Part shown: positions 31,801 to 41,222 of the stretch, in pieces
Layout: each line of letters begins with the position of its first letter
How positions within the stretch are numbered: position 1 is the stretch's first letter
DNA from: Meloidogyne chitwoodi
Lineage: Eukaryota; Nematoda; Chromadorea; Rhabditida; Meloidogynidae
Length of the DNA: 64,000 bases
NCBI GenBank assembly: GCA_015183035.1
Contig: JACZZP010000004.1
Span: 2,108,001-2,172,000 of the forward strand
Reading direction: 5' to 3'
Notes under the pieces: generated by a model
The model's input: only the letters and a program-made list of their open reading frames with translations
What the model was told of the DNA's origin: nothing
Databases searched by the model: none
Position numbers and translations under genes: made by a program

Positions 31801-33032
31801 TTGACTGATAAAAATATTATTTTAAATTAAAGAAAAATATAATGACTGTATATCGTGTTTTATTGTATTTTGGATTCTGTATAGTATCGAATATCGTTTT
31901 TTTTCTGAATTTATATCATATCTTATAAAGAGAATTATCGTTTTTTAGAACACTCTAGTTTATTAACTTTTTCAATTTTTTTCATGTTTTTTAAAAAGAG
32001 AAGTCGTATATATCACCCTTTACGTTTTTTCTTATTATTAAGTGATAAAAAATATTTAAAAATAAATTAAAAAATATAAAAATATTTTTTCATTTTTCCC
32101 ACAAATCCCTCTCTTCCAAAAACAATTTTTATTTAAATTAATCAAAGCAATTACACACATTTTTGTAATTAATTTTAATTTTCCTAATTCTTTTTTTATT
32201 TTTATGGCAATTTAAAAGGGAAAATAATTGGCCAAAAAAGTTTAATTTACGACATTTTTATATATTCTTTCTCTCTTTTTTCTCAATTCGCTCAATTTGA
32301 GAGACCAAAACTTTAAAAAATTAATTACAAAAATATAGTAAAAGAGCAAAAATCACTGAGAAAAAAATATAAAATATCTGTAAAATATACCCTAAAAATT
32401 AATTTATTTTTTTATTTTAATGAATATTTTGAAAGAGGTCCAAAAAAATTTTATTTTAAAAATATTAAAAATTTAAAGAAGATTTGAGAGAAAATATGAA
32501 AGAATTAATTAATTAAATATTTATTAAAATTATAATTATTTTTTGAACAAATTTGAAGTTTTTGAAGATATTTAGGGAATATTAGATAAATCGAGTATCT
32601 GATAGGAAATTTTGGAATGAAAAAAAATCAGATTTTTTATGTAAATATTAGAATATTTAAATTTTTATTTTTATTTTATAGAGAAAATTGTAAACAAATT
32701 TAAATAATAATTAAGATATTTAAAGATATTGTAAAAAATAAAATAAAAATTTAATTTTTATTTTATTTTTTAAATTTAAATTAAAACATACAAATATTTT
32801 GAAAAGTTCCTGCAGAAGAAAAATAAGGAAGAGAAGAAGAAATAGAATTAAATTGTTGAGATAAAGAAGAAGAAGAAGAGGTAGTTGTTGTGGCAGTTAA
32901 TAAAATAAAATTTAATAAAATAAAATTTAATAATAAAAATTGTTTAAAATTAAGCACCGAGAATTTAATTAAAATTATTTTATTATTTTTATTATTGTTT
33001 TTATTATTATTGCTGCTTTCAATTGGAAGCAT
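22808..33032 (-). CDS. egl-15: FGF receptor tyrosine kinase, EGL-15-like
   Basis: On the minus strand the first exon (32792-33032) encodes a hydrophobic signal segment (FLLLNFILLNFILLTA). Ig domain 1 follows (exons at about 30858-30898, 30699-30799 and onward; CNAVGRPQPKVHWYR, NWTCRVWNKEG). A cysteine-containing insert is at 29798-30260. The next exon has an acid box, DEDEEESDEEDEDDEEEEE (28560-28962). Then come Ig2 (about 28030-28310), Ig3 (about 27520-27900), a transmembrane helix (LSYTVLLILSFLLLCAFIAL, about 27160-27220), and a split kinase domain: GEGAFGEVW (26.4 kb), IIHRDLAARN and ISDFGLSR (25.3-25.5 kb), KWMAPEAL (24.9 kb), SYGVLLWEIMTLGG-type lobe to 24.45 kb. The Ser/Pro-rich tail ends at TAA 22808-22810. 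This order is that of FGF receptors. An acidic Lys/Glu insert lies in the N-lobe and another in the kinase insert. Confidence 0.92.
27343..27400. repeat. Short degenerate copies of the ATGTTCC minisatellite in an egl-15 intron
   Basis: Two to three imperfect units, ATGTTCCTTTCACCCTACAT, ATGTTCCTTCCACTCTACTT and a weaker ATGTTACCCTCACA, stand between the Ig3 and transmembrane exons. Confidence 0.75.
28379..28507. repeat. ATGTTCC minisatellite in the intron between acid box and Ig2 exons
   Basis: Five units with the core CATGTTCC(C/T)TCCACCCTA have spacing that varies from about 21 to 29 bp. Spacer differences come from ACC/ACA-type slippage. A long open frame across it in several phases is a by-product of the repeat and not a gene. 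Confidence 0.88.
29191..29480. mobile_element. hAT-like MITE, 290 bp, with 8-bp target duplication
   Basis: The ends are TAGGGATGTGCAAAACATGC and its reverse complement. The first 66 bp of both arms are identical and the similarity continues with mismatches for about 135 bp, so the whole element folds back. The duplication GTAATAAA lies exactly at 29183-29190 and 29481-29488. An 8-bp target site and TA-GGG-type ends fit the hAT superfamily. There is no coding capacity. It lies in an egl-15 intron between the acid-box side exon and the insert exon. Confidence 0.92.
31431..31524. mobile_element. Small foldback element with TAGGGATG ends, 94 bp
   Basis: The ends TAGGGATGCTCGAGA and TCTCGAGCATCCCTA are perfect inverted copies; the interior has several CGAGA motifs and a TCGAGTCGAGA core. 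The outer bases resemble the hAT-like element at 29191. No matching 8-bp target duplication is seen, so it may be old or may have lost a flank. It lies in intron 1 of egl-15. Confidence 0.7.
31555..31808. mobile_element. Tc1/mariner-type MITE, about 254 bp
   Basis: The left end TCAGCCAATCGACTGACATCCAAAAATA and the reverse complement of the right end, TCAGTCAAATGACTAACATCC..., match over about 28 bp with few differences. Both ends are flanked by TA (31553-31554 and 31809-31810), the target of Tc1/mariner elements. The interior is AT-rich without coding capacity. Partial relatives with the core GACATCCAAAAATA or its complement are visible near 25130, 26640 and 30965. Confidence 0.75.
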
Positions 33033-35052
33033 TGTTTAAATTTGAGATTTTTTGGAATAATTATTTAAAATTTGGCGTTTTGTATTTTTTATGTTTTTTA
33101 ATTTTTTAGAGTTTTTAGAAATTTTTTAAATTAAAAAAATTTCTTTGAAGCTTTATAATTAAATAAATTATTTTTCTCACCCAGTCAATTAACCTCCATT
33201 TATAAAATAAATTTGTTGCTTATTTTTATAATAATTTTTTGTTTTCATTCAATAATTAATTTCTAAATAATTCAAAATTATTTAAATTAAAAAAAATTAA
33301 GGAAATTTAAATTAAAAAATTTATAAAAAAAATAATCAAAAAATAATAAATATATTTTAATATTTAAAAATCTTTATTATTATTGGCTTGCCCTCAGTCA
33401 TAAAATAAATAAAATAGATTTTTAAAAAAGATATATAATACACAGCAAGTAAACTTTAGTTGAAGGACACAACTAACCACAACAATTTTATTCTTTTCTT
33501 TCTCTTATTTTTCCTTTTTCTTTTCATTATTTCCGTTAAACCAAAGAATTAATCAAGTAATTATATTTATTTATTTATTTTGGTGGTTATATAATTAATT
33601 TTTTATTTAAATGACAATTTAGTGGTATTTTTATCTCTTCCCTTTTCTTTTATAAAATATGAATCGCGCGCTATTGAATAAATAGATAAAGAAGAGAAAA
33701 AATAATTTTTATTTCGCGCATGGTTTAAATAGTAAAAAAAGAAAAGAAGAGAGAGAGAAGAGAAATAGCCGGTTGTGTGTAAATAAATAAAAAAATAAAT
33801 ATATTTAATTTAAGGTTATATATTGATAAGAAAATAGAGAAATAACTTTTTTTTTTAATTTTGTGGTTTGATTGAATATAAAATAAATGCAAGATTTTAA
33901 AATTAGGCGGGAAATTAAATAAAATTTTTGTAAAAGGGTGAAATTTTAAAAAATAATTATAAATATTTATTGGATATTTATAATCTAAAAAATAGAAATA
34001 AATAAAATATTATATTTATACCATCTGAATAAAAACAAATAAAATCCTCTTTAATTCCTTTATATTTTTAAATGATCTTTTAAAATTCCCAAAAGTCATA
34101 TAATCTCTTCTCCTCTTCTCTTCTAAAGAGGTAAAATAATATCTTCTTTTAAACTGACCAAATGTATTAAAAAAGCTAAAATGTCTGCGTGAGGGGAGGA
34201 GATCAAATTCATTGCCATCATAAAATTGAAGATTTTCTTCCTCCTTTTTTTATATCTTTGGCCAAAATTTTTTCGAAGGACAGAGATGTTTTGGCGCAGA
34301 AATATTTTTGCAAAAGCTTTTTAAAATTTTCAAAACAAAAATCTAAAAAATTTAAAAATTTATTTAAATTCTTAAAAAAGTGTTTATTTAGAAAAACTGA
34401 ATTTTAAAATTTTTGAAATTTTAAATTTAACAAAAAATTTAAGGCGAAAATGTTGAATTTTCAAAAATGGAGTTTGCGTGTTTTTTAGTATAACTTTGAA
34501 ATATTTTATCAAAAATTTTTAAATTTAAAGGAAAGTTAGGCACAATACTTTTAAATAAATTTATAAATAAAATAGGTATATTTTCTTTGTTTGGCACTTT
34601 TTATTTCGCGCCGAAAAGGTGCCTGTTAACGACCTCAATTTCCCTTTTTTAAATTACTTTTTTAATGGTCATTCTTTCAAAGTTATAGTCCTATTTTAAG
34701 CAATAAATATATCAAAAAATGGTGAAATAAATTAAAAAATTAGGGACATAAAATGTCTGCGCTAACAAATGTGTTTAAACAAAGAAAATAAATAAATTGT
34801 TCAGAAAAATATCATATTAAAAATATAAATTATATTTATTAAATTGAGTAATTAAAAACAATTTAAATAAATTTAAATTAATATATTGCCTATTAATAAA
34901 CTAATATTTTAAATACCCAAAATCGAATTATTCAAAAATTGATATGACACTTTTTAAGTGCGCACTCAAACAACCCCATGAACTACTTAATTCCCTCTTA
35001 TTGAAAAAAAATTAATTTAAATATGTATTTAATTTATGCAATAATTTAAATT
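33033..35052. other. Intergenic region upstream of egl-15 (minus) and downstream of F-box-like gene A
   Basis: No convincing exon was found. The stretch 33480-33790 contains purine tracts and CG-containing words (ATCGCGCGC, ATTTCGCGCATGG), and it precedes the egl-15 start on the minus strand, so it is a candidate promoter. A small hairpin (GGCACTTTTT...AAAAGGTGCC) is at 34592-34624. A 72-codon open frame at 34189 is Lys/Phe-rich and probably spurious. Confidence 0.35.
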
Positions 35053-35366
35053 TTATTTTCGTTTAAAAGTAAATTTAATTTCAGAATGTCTATCATTTTC
35101 CCACGTATATCGTACTACAAAAATTATTTTTGGATCATTAATATTAATTATTTTAAATTTAGAATAATACAAATAATGATTGTAATGAAGACATTCATTT
35201 GTTTTATCAGCCATGTTTGTTAAATTTTCAAAAGTCGAAAAACGATCATTATAACAAATTTTAAAGTCAAATTTAGAAACAAAATTTGAACAATTTGTTG
35301 ATGTTTTTAAATGCTAAAATTAAAAAAATTAAATTGTTTGTTTATTTGTTAAGTATAACTAATTTA

Positions 35367-35623
35367 GGTACATTTTCTTTATTCGTGCAAATTTCCGCAA
35401 TTAATAAATATTTTTCTTAAAGGAATTATTTTTTTAAAATATACATAAAGTTTACTAAAAATCTGCGAATTTCTATGAAGGGAAGATGTTAAAAGAAAAG
35501 AAGTTGATGAATTTAATGATATTTTAGCAAAGATTGTTGATTTATCCCTCCAAAATAAAATATAAAATACTTGGAATTGCGGACAAAACTTGCGAAAATT
35601 TGCGCAAATAAAAGAAATGTACC
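35367..35623. mobile_element. Inverted-repeat element, 257 bp, in an intron of F-box-like gene A
   Basis: The left end GGTACATTTTCTTTATTCGT continues into GCAAATTTCCGCAA. The reverse complement of the right end is GGTACATTTCTTTTATTTGC, continuing GCAAATTTTCGCAA. Arms are about 35-45 bp. A target duplication is not clear. The paralogous intron of gene B lacks it, supporting an insertion. Confidence 0.65.
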
Positions 35624-35780
35624 GAACAATTTTTATTTTTCTTACATTTTTAATTAATTCAAAAATTAATGGTTTCATACTACAAGAAAATTTAACATAA
35701 GGATATTTATGTCCTTCATTTAAAATATTTAAAATAATGTTGTTATATAATTCAATATTATAACATAAAGTAAAAGAAAC

Positions 35781-36017
35781 CGTGTTGGGGCAATCCACCC
35801 TATAACCAAAATACCTTATGACCAATCCACCCTATAAAAATATTTTCCTAAAAATTTAAAATAAATATAACAAAACATAAAAAATATTCAGAAACGCGTT
35901 TATTTAAACTTAAAATATATATGTAAATCACTTCAATAAAAATGAAAACAAAATATTTTGGTCATAGGGTGGATTGTCTGTAGGGTGGTTTGGAATAGGG
36001 TGGATTGCCCCTTACCC
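35781..36017. mobile_element. MITE inserted in a coding exon of F-box-like gene A, 237 bp
   Basis: The sequence AAAGAAAC occurs at 35773-35780 and 36018-36025, exactly at both borders. Removing the insert and one copy restores an exon that aligns with the uninterrupted exons of genes B and C. The ends share GGGGCAATCCACCCTAT in inverted orientation, starting six bases inside each border, and further AATCCACCCTATA/GGGTGGATTG copies lie inside. There is no coding capacity. An 8-bp duplication suggests hAT or another 8-bp superfamily; the terminal bases do not settle which. Confidence 0.9.
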
Positions 36018-36345
36018 AAAGAAACATCAAATTGTGTACAAATAACCAAATGATCTTTAACAAATTTCATTGCTTCATTTTCAAATTTTGTAATAGAATA
36101 TCTCAAATTTGTATTATTTATATAAAATTGAAGTAATTTATTTTCATTTTCAAATAATAATTTAATTAAAGCTATAAATTAATTTTTTAATTTAAACTTA
36201 AATTCTTATTTTCGGAAAATGTACAGGAAAATATTTAGATAAATTACCCCGTCACGTTTTCTAATCATCCCAAAATATATACCCGAAAGTTCCGGTTATT
36301 TTCCTTATATATAATTTTCAGCGAATCGTCAACCCAGTCACGACT

Positions 36346-36477
36346 AGAAACAGGTAAAATTGTATTTGCGGGATTCCGATGCGGGAGGAGTTTTTCTAAA
36401 AAATGATGCGGGACTAATCCCGCAAAAATCACCATTCCGCAAATCCCGCATGCAATCCCGTCCCGCGCTGGTTTCTA
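36346..36477. mobile_element. Small MITE (132 bp) with 8-bp target duplication TCACGACT
   Basis: TCACGACT stands at 36338-36345 and 36478-36485, immediately flanking AGAAACAGG...CTGGTTTCTA. The interior is GC-rich for this genome, with repeated GCGGGA/TCCCGC words (GATGCGGGACTAATCCCGC) that pair across the element. The 8-bp duplication suits a hAT-type element. It lies in an intron of F-box-like gene A; the corresponding intron of gene B lacks it. Confidence 0.85.
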
Positions 36478-37225
36478 TCACGACTTTTATTTGTCTCGAA
36501 TGCATGTACTGAAATGGCTTTTCCCGTTTTTTCCTATTTATGTCAATAATTGAAATATATATTTTTAATTTCCAATAAATAAAAAATACCTGAATTAAAA
36601 ATTACATTATTAAAATAAGCTTCTTTAAATGCACATTTAAAAAGTTTTTCCAGCCAATAACGAATAATAAACATTTCTTTAATATTTTTTGGATAACTTG
36701 GCAATTTCAATCTCAGAGGCGACTTTTCCTTAAATTTAATTGAAAAATGAAGAATATTTTAATATAAAAAAACCTTAGATAAATCAATATCAGCTTCACA
36801 ATGTTCATTATAACTCAAATACAAAGGAATGCAATTATTCACAGCACGTTCCCACTTTAAAAAAACAAAATCACGTGCTTATATTAATTTTACCTTTTTC
36901 ATAAGTTCATCACTAATTAAAATATTATAAAGTCCATTATCAATATTAATCTTTTTATAAAGTTTTTTACCATCAAATCGTCGTTGTTGATTTTGTTGAT
37001 GTTTTAAAATTATCTTATGTGTCTTTAAAAAATTTAAAATTTTATTTAAAAAATATTTTTAAAACTTACAATTGAAATTGAATTTAAATATTCACGTGCC
37101 AATAACTTTTTATGATCTTCAATAAATTTATTAAAATAACGATTGACTTTTTGAATTGTAATTAATTTATTAAAATCAAAACATTTAAAAATATCAAAGT
37201 TTATTTGATTTGAAAGATTATTCAT

Positions 37226-37849
37226 TTTTTATATCTTAAAAAATATTTATTTTAATAAATTTAAAAAAAATTAAAAATTAAATATACCCAGTAAATTTAA
37301 TGAGGAAAAAAATTCTTTTATATATGACCAAAACATTAAATATCTTTAAATAATTTTCAAGCAATTTCTTTGTGTTTTTTTGCTATTTGCCATTCGCAAT
37401 TAATTTTTTTAAATGATATTAATATTTTTATTTATTAAAAGAAAGTGAAGGGCAATTTTCACAAAGTTATTATACATATATGTATTCTCAAAAATAATCT
37501 TTCCCATTTTTATTTGTATAAAGAGAGACAAGGATATGTGAAGAACAAAAAAGCCTCAGTTTTCTGATTTTAAAGCAAAAAAAAAATGAAGCAATGTTCT
37601 CGGTTTTTTAAAATTCTAGCTCTACTTCCAAACACTGAATAAATCAAAAAATATAAAATCGTTTAAGCGCAAATTAAATAATCATGGTTATTTTTTAAGA
37701 GAGGATTTTGAAGGATTTTCTCAATATTTTAACCAAACATTTTCTAGAATCAGCGTTGCGAGCGCGAAGCAGTTTTGTTTTATTCTATTCGCTAGGCGGC
37801 CGTTCCTTTTATTAAAAAAATAATAATTTATGCAATAATATATATAATT
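37226..37849. other. Intergenic region with promoter-like block duplicated upstream of gene B
   Basis: The stretch upstream of gene A (about 37320-37560: GACCAAAACATTAAATATC, AAGCAATTTCTTTGTG, AAAGAAAGTGAAGGGCAATT) is closely repeated upstream of gene B (about 40640-40870). The tandem duplication that made the two genes therefore included their 5' flank. A short GC-rich patch (GCGTTGCGAGCGCGAAGC, CTAGGCGGCCG) is at 37750-37803. Confidence 0.55.
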
Positions 37850-38880
37850 TTATTTTCGTTTAAAAGTGAATTTAATATTATGATATTCATTATTTTTCCA
37901 CAAATAACTTGCTAAAAAAGTTATTTTTGGGTCATTAATATTAATTATTTTAGATTTAGAATAATATAAATGATTATTGTAATGAACACATTCCTCTGTC
38001 TCATCAGCCATATTTCTTAAATTATCTAAAGTCAAAAAACGATCATAATCACAAGTTTGTATGGCGAATTTAGAAACAAAATTTGAACAATTTGTTGATG
38101 TTTTTAAATGCTAAAATTTAAAGAAAATTAAATTTTTTATAAATTCAAAGCATCACCCATTCCGTGTCTATTATATAAATGATATAGTTGATTAAATTAC
38201 GAATTTATTTAGAACTGAAAAAACTCTTATTGATTTTTTCAATCTGTATAAGCACTTAGCGAGGGCCCACCTAAAGTAAGGTTAAGAATGGTTTAGATTC
38301 TGAGCGGATTATGCCAACTTTTCTGAATCCCTATTCCGGGATCAGTATTGAAATTCTTAAATCTAGATTTCTGATCGGGATTCCGATTCAACTAAAAGAA
38401 TAATATGTATATTATTTTTATTTTTCTTACATTTTTAATTAATTCAAACATTGAAGGTCTCATCTTAAAAGAAAATTTAACATAAGGATATTTATGTCCT
38501 TCATTTAAAATATTTAAAATAACGTTGTTATATAATTCAATATTTTGACATAAAGTAAAATTAACATCAAATTCTGTACAAATAACCAAATGATCTTTAA
38601 CAAATTTCAATGCTTCATCTTCAAATTTTGTAATAGAATAACTCAAAGTTGTTTTATTTGTATAAAATTGAAGTAATTTATTTTCATTTTCAAATAATAA
38701 TTTAATTAAAGCTATAAATTAAATTTTTTAATTATACAATTAAATAGTTCCTGTAAATGTGTCGTTAAAATCCCCAGTACATCAAGATTTCCACTCGCCC
38801 CGAAATGTATATCCGAAAGTTTTGGTTCATTTCCGGATATGATACCCAGAATTTTCGTCCCCAAAATTCAGAATTTTCAA

Positions 38881-38936
38881 CACTAGGTGACACCTAATGT
38901 CACTATATGCACTAGGTGACACCTAGTCACTATATT
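38881..38936. repeat. Two-copy tandem repeat with palindromic core
   Basis: CACTAGGTGACACCTAATGTCACTATATG is followed directly by CACTAGGTGACACCTAGTCACTATAT. Each copy holds the palindrome AGGTGACACCT. It lies in an intron of gene B, in a position where gene A instead carries a different insertion. Confidence 0.85.
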
Positions 38937-39475
38937 TATGAAAAAATAAAAATAGCTAGTCTATGTTCGTTCGCCCACAAATTTACTTTCCCGATTTGTT
39001 TATGTTTTTATGTTTAAACAAAAAAAAAAGATTTTTTTTTAATTTCCAATAAATATTAAATACCTGAATTAAAAATTATATTCTCAAAATTAGCTACTTG
39101 AATTGCACATTTAAAAAGTTTTTCCAGCCAATAACGAATAATAAACATTTCTTTAATATTTTTTGGATAAGATGGCAATTTCAAACGCTTAGACTTTTAA
39201 ATTTAATTGAAAAATAGTGAATTATATTTTAAAATTAAACAAACAAGATTTAGATCAATAACAGCTTTACAAGGTCCATTATAAGTCAAATACAAAGGAA
39301 TGCAATTATTCACAGCATGTTCCCACTTAAAAAAATAAATTAACGTTTACTTTATAATAAAAACATTATTTGACGAAAGTTCGAAAAATAGAAGAACCAG
39401 TACTTGTATTTTTTCAACCCTTCTTCAAAGGTGCGTCTATTCTCTTATATTCTAATACTCTAACTCCGTGTCCAG

Positions 39476-39601
39476 ACATTTCGGCGACAGAAATTGCACA
39501 ACATTTCGTCCCAATGGCAAAAAATCGTGGGCTCGGGTGAACGAAATGTAGTTTTTTTGCCGTAAAGTCGAAATGTCGTGCAATTTTGTTCGACGAAATG
39601 T
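39476..39601. mobile_element. Inverted-repeat element, about 126 bp, in an intron of gene B
   Basis: The left arm is ACATTTCGGCGACAGAAATTGCACAACATTTCG. The reverse complement of the right arm matches it with five differences over 33 bp. The central part includes GGGCTCGGG. A target duplication was not found with confidence. Confidence 0.65.
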
Positions 39602-39932
39602 ACAGATCCCCTCTAACTCTCTGTTTCTATATTTTACCTTTTTCATAAGTTCATCACTAATTGAAACAGTATAAAATCCAGATTCAAGATCAATCATTCT
39701 ATCAGTACGAAAGCCATATTCTTGATGTTGTAAAATTATCTTATTAGTCTTTAAAAAATTTAAAATTTTATTTAAAAAATATTTTCAAAACTTACAATTG
39801 TAATTGAATATAAACATTCACGTGCCAATAACTTTTTATTTTTTTCAATAAATTTATTAAAATAATGATTGACATTTTGAATTGTAATTAATTTATTAAA
39901 ATCAAAACATTTAAAAATATCAAAGTTTATTT

Positions 39933-40499
39933 GGTACTTGTCGGTTATCCCTACGGACTTTTGCGGACAAATACTAATTTGTGTTCCCTCCTCCTTCAAT
40001 TTTCCGTTGGCAACCGATTAAATTTTGTTTGATGTATAATAAACATGAAAACCAAGAATAAAGTACATTCTTGATTATTTTCTATTCAATTTTAGCATTC
40101 TAGTTGGCTTTGAACATTTCAAAGTCAAACACTGTATGCTCAGTTATTTTTCAATAAAAAACATTATTTACCGAAACTGGATGTAATACTCAAAAAGTGG
40201 AAAGGATTTGGGGAAGTGCCAAACAGTGTTTTCGTGACCGGGTTTCGGTGTCATGACCAAAAATGACCTGACCTGACCGAAATTTCCGGTCAGGTCAGGT
40301 CATTTTTATGACCGGGAAAAGGCCGGTCACGCAAACACTGGTGCCAAATGACGAAATAAGAAACATCGAGAAACAGCACGTCATCATTTGAAGTTAATTT
40401 GCAGAATTTATAATATTGGGCATTGAATGATTTTTTATTCTAGTTGTTTTTTTAATAAATTTGTCCGCAAAAAGTGCGTAGGGATAATCGACAATTACC
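39933..40499. mobile_element. 567-bp inverted-repeat transposon in exon 1 of F-box-like gene B
   Basis: The duplication GTTTATTT lies at 39925-39932 and 40500-40507. The ends GGTACTTGTCGGTTATCCCT... and, in reverse complement, GGTAATTGTCGATTATCCCT... match over about 42 bp through TTTTGCGGACAAAT. The interior has no transposase-like frame. A second element (40224-40340) is nested inside. The 8-bp target and GG start are compatible with Merlin or another 8-bp family, but the class is not fixed. Confidence 0.9.
40224..40340. mobile_element. Nested hAT-like MITE, 117 bp
   Basis: The ends CAGTGTTTTCGTGACCGG and CCGGTCACGCAAACACTG are inverted copies, and the duplication GTGCCAAA stands at 40216-40223 and 40341-40348. 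CAGTG-type ends with an 8-bp duplication are typical of hAT elements. The interior is a foldback of GACCTGACCTGACC and GGTCAGGTCAGGTC. It is inserted into the larger element at 39933-40499, so it is the younger insertion. Confidence 0.92.
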
Positions 40500-40526
40500 G
40501 TTTATTTGATTTGAAGGATTATTCAT

Positions 40527-41222
40527 TTTATATCTAAAAAATATTTATTTTAATAAATACATATATAATACTATTTAAATAAATTTAAAAAATAATTAAA
40601 AAATAAAATATATACTCAATAAATTTAATATAAAAAAAATTCTTTTATATACATATGACCAAAACATTAAATATCTTTAAATAATTTTTCAAGCAATTTC
40701 TTTGTGTTTTTTTTTGCCATTGCATTTAATTTTTAAATTATATTAATATTTTTATTTATTAAAAGAAAATAAAGGGCAATTTTCCCAAAGTTATTATTTA
40801 TTCTCAAAAACTAATATTTCCATTTAATTTTGTAAGAGACAAGAATTTTGAGTGAAGAAGAAACAAGCTTCTTCAGTTTTCTGATTTTTTGAAGCAAAAA
40901 ATAAATTCTAAATTTAATCAAAATCTTTTTATTGATTCAAATAAAAAGCTCTTTATTTTATTAGAGAATAAATAATATTAAAAATATTATCACAAAAAAT
41001 ATTATTATTTAGTGAATTTATTATAGCTATGAAAGAGACAAAGTCGTTGTTTTGTAAATATCACAGCACTTAAAAATAATTTTTTTTTAATATTGCCTTA
41101 AAGACAGATAAAATTAAAATATTCAGAAGAATCTCTTAATTATATAAATTACTAGAGAATTATAAATAAAATTAAAAAAAAACTAGCCAAATATTGCTTA
41201 AAAAATTAAATATAATTTTCAA
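40527..41222. other. Intergenic region between gene B start and TBC1D23-like gene 3' end
   Basis: It contains the duplicated 5' flank of gene B (about 40640-40870, similar to 37320-37560) and AT-rich DNA. No exon was recognised. Confidence 0.5.

Larger units (their letters stand above)
35053..37225 (-). pseudogene. F-box-like family gene A, coding exon interrupted by a MITE
   Basis: Minus strand. The first exon (from ATG 37225) reads MNNLSNQINFDIFKCFDFNK, then LITIQKVNRYFNKFIEDHKK, an F-box-like start (L..I..DIF..L....L...). Later exons match the two paralogues in this window: SDELMKK; WERAVNNCIPLYLSYNEHCE; LPSYPKNIKEMFIIRYWLEK; ALIKLLFENENKLLQFYINN; KFVKDHLVICTQFDVS; and the last exon ending in FTFKRK and stop 35053-35055. 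The exon that should read TQFDV(S/N)FTLCYNIELYNN is split by a 237-bp transposon (35781-36017) with an 8-bp duplication, which breaks the frame. Other insertions lie in its introns (35367-35623, 36346-36477). F-box proteins normally recruit substrates to SCF ubiquitin ligases; that role is an inference here. An unusual splice through the insert cannot be excluded. Confidence 0.7.
37850..40526 (-). pseudogene. F-box-like family gene B, first exon interrupted by a transposon
   Basis: Minus strand paralogue of gene A. The start MNNPSNQIN (ATG at 40526) is separated by a 567-bp insertion from FDIFKCFDFNKLITIQNVNH (39.9 kb). The remaining exons are intact: TNKIILQHQEYG...SDELMKK, WEHAVNNCIPLYLTYN, LPSYPKNIKEMFIIRYWLEK, ALIKLLFENENKLLQFYTNK, FEDEALKFVKDHLVICTEFD, and the terminal exon ending FTFKRK (stop at 37850). 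Reading through the insert replaces the F-box start, so either the gene is dead or it uses another start. The predicted SCF-adaptor role is family inference; similarity is to the two other copies in this window and to the general F-box pattern. Confidence 0.7.

Noticed and set aside
34189..34407. 72-codon frame upstream of egl-15
   Set aside because: The start is followed by Lys/Phe-rich residues typical of AT-rich noise; no splice partners or conserved pattern.
34592..34624. Hairpin GGCACTTTTT...AAAAGGTGCC as a small RNA gene
   Set aside because: The stem is about 10 bp with a mismatch, too short for a microRNA precursor.
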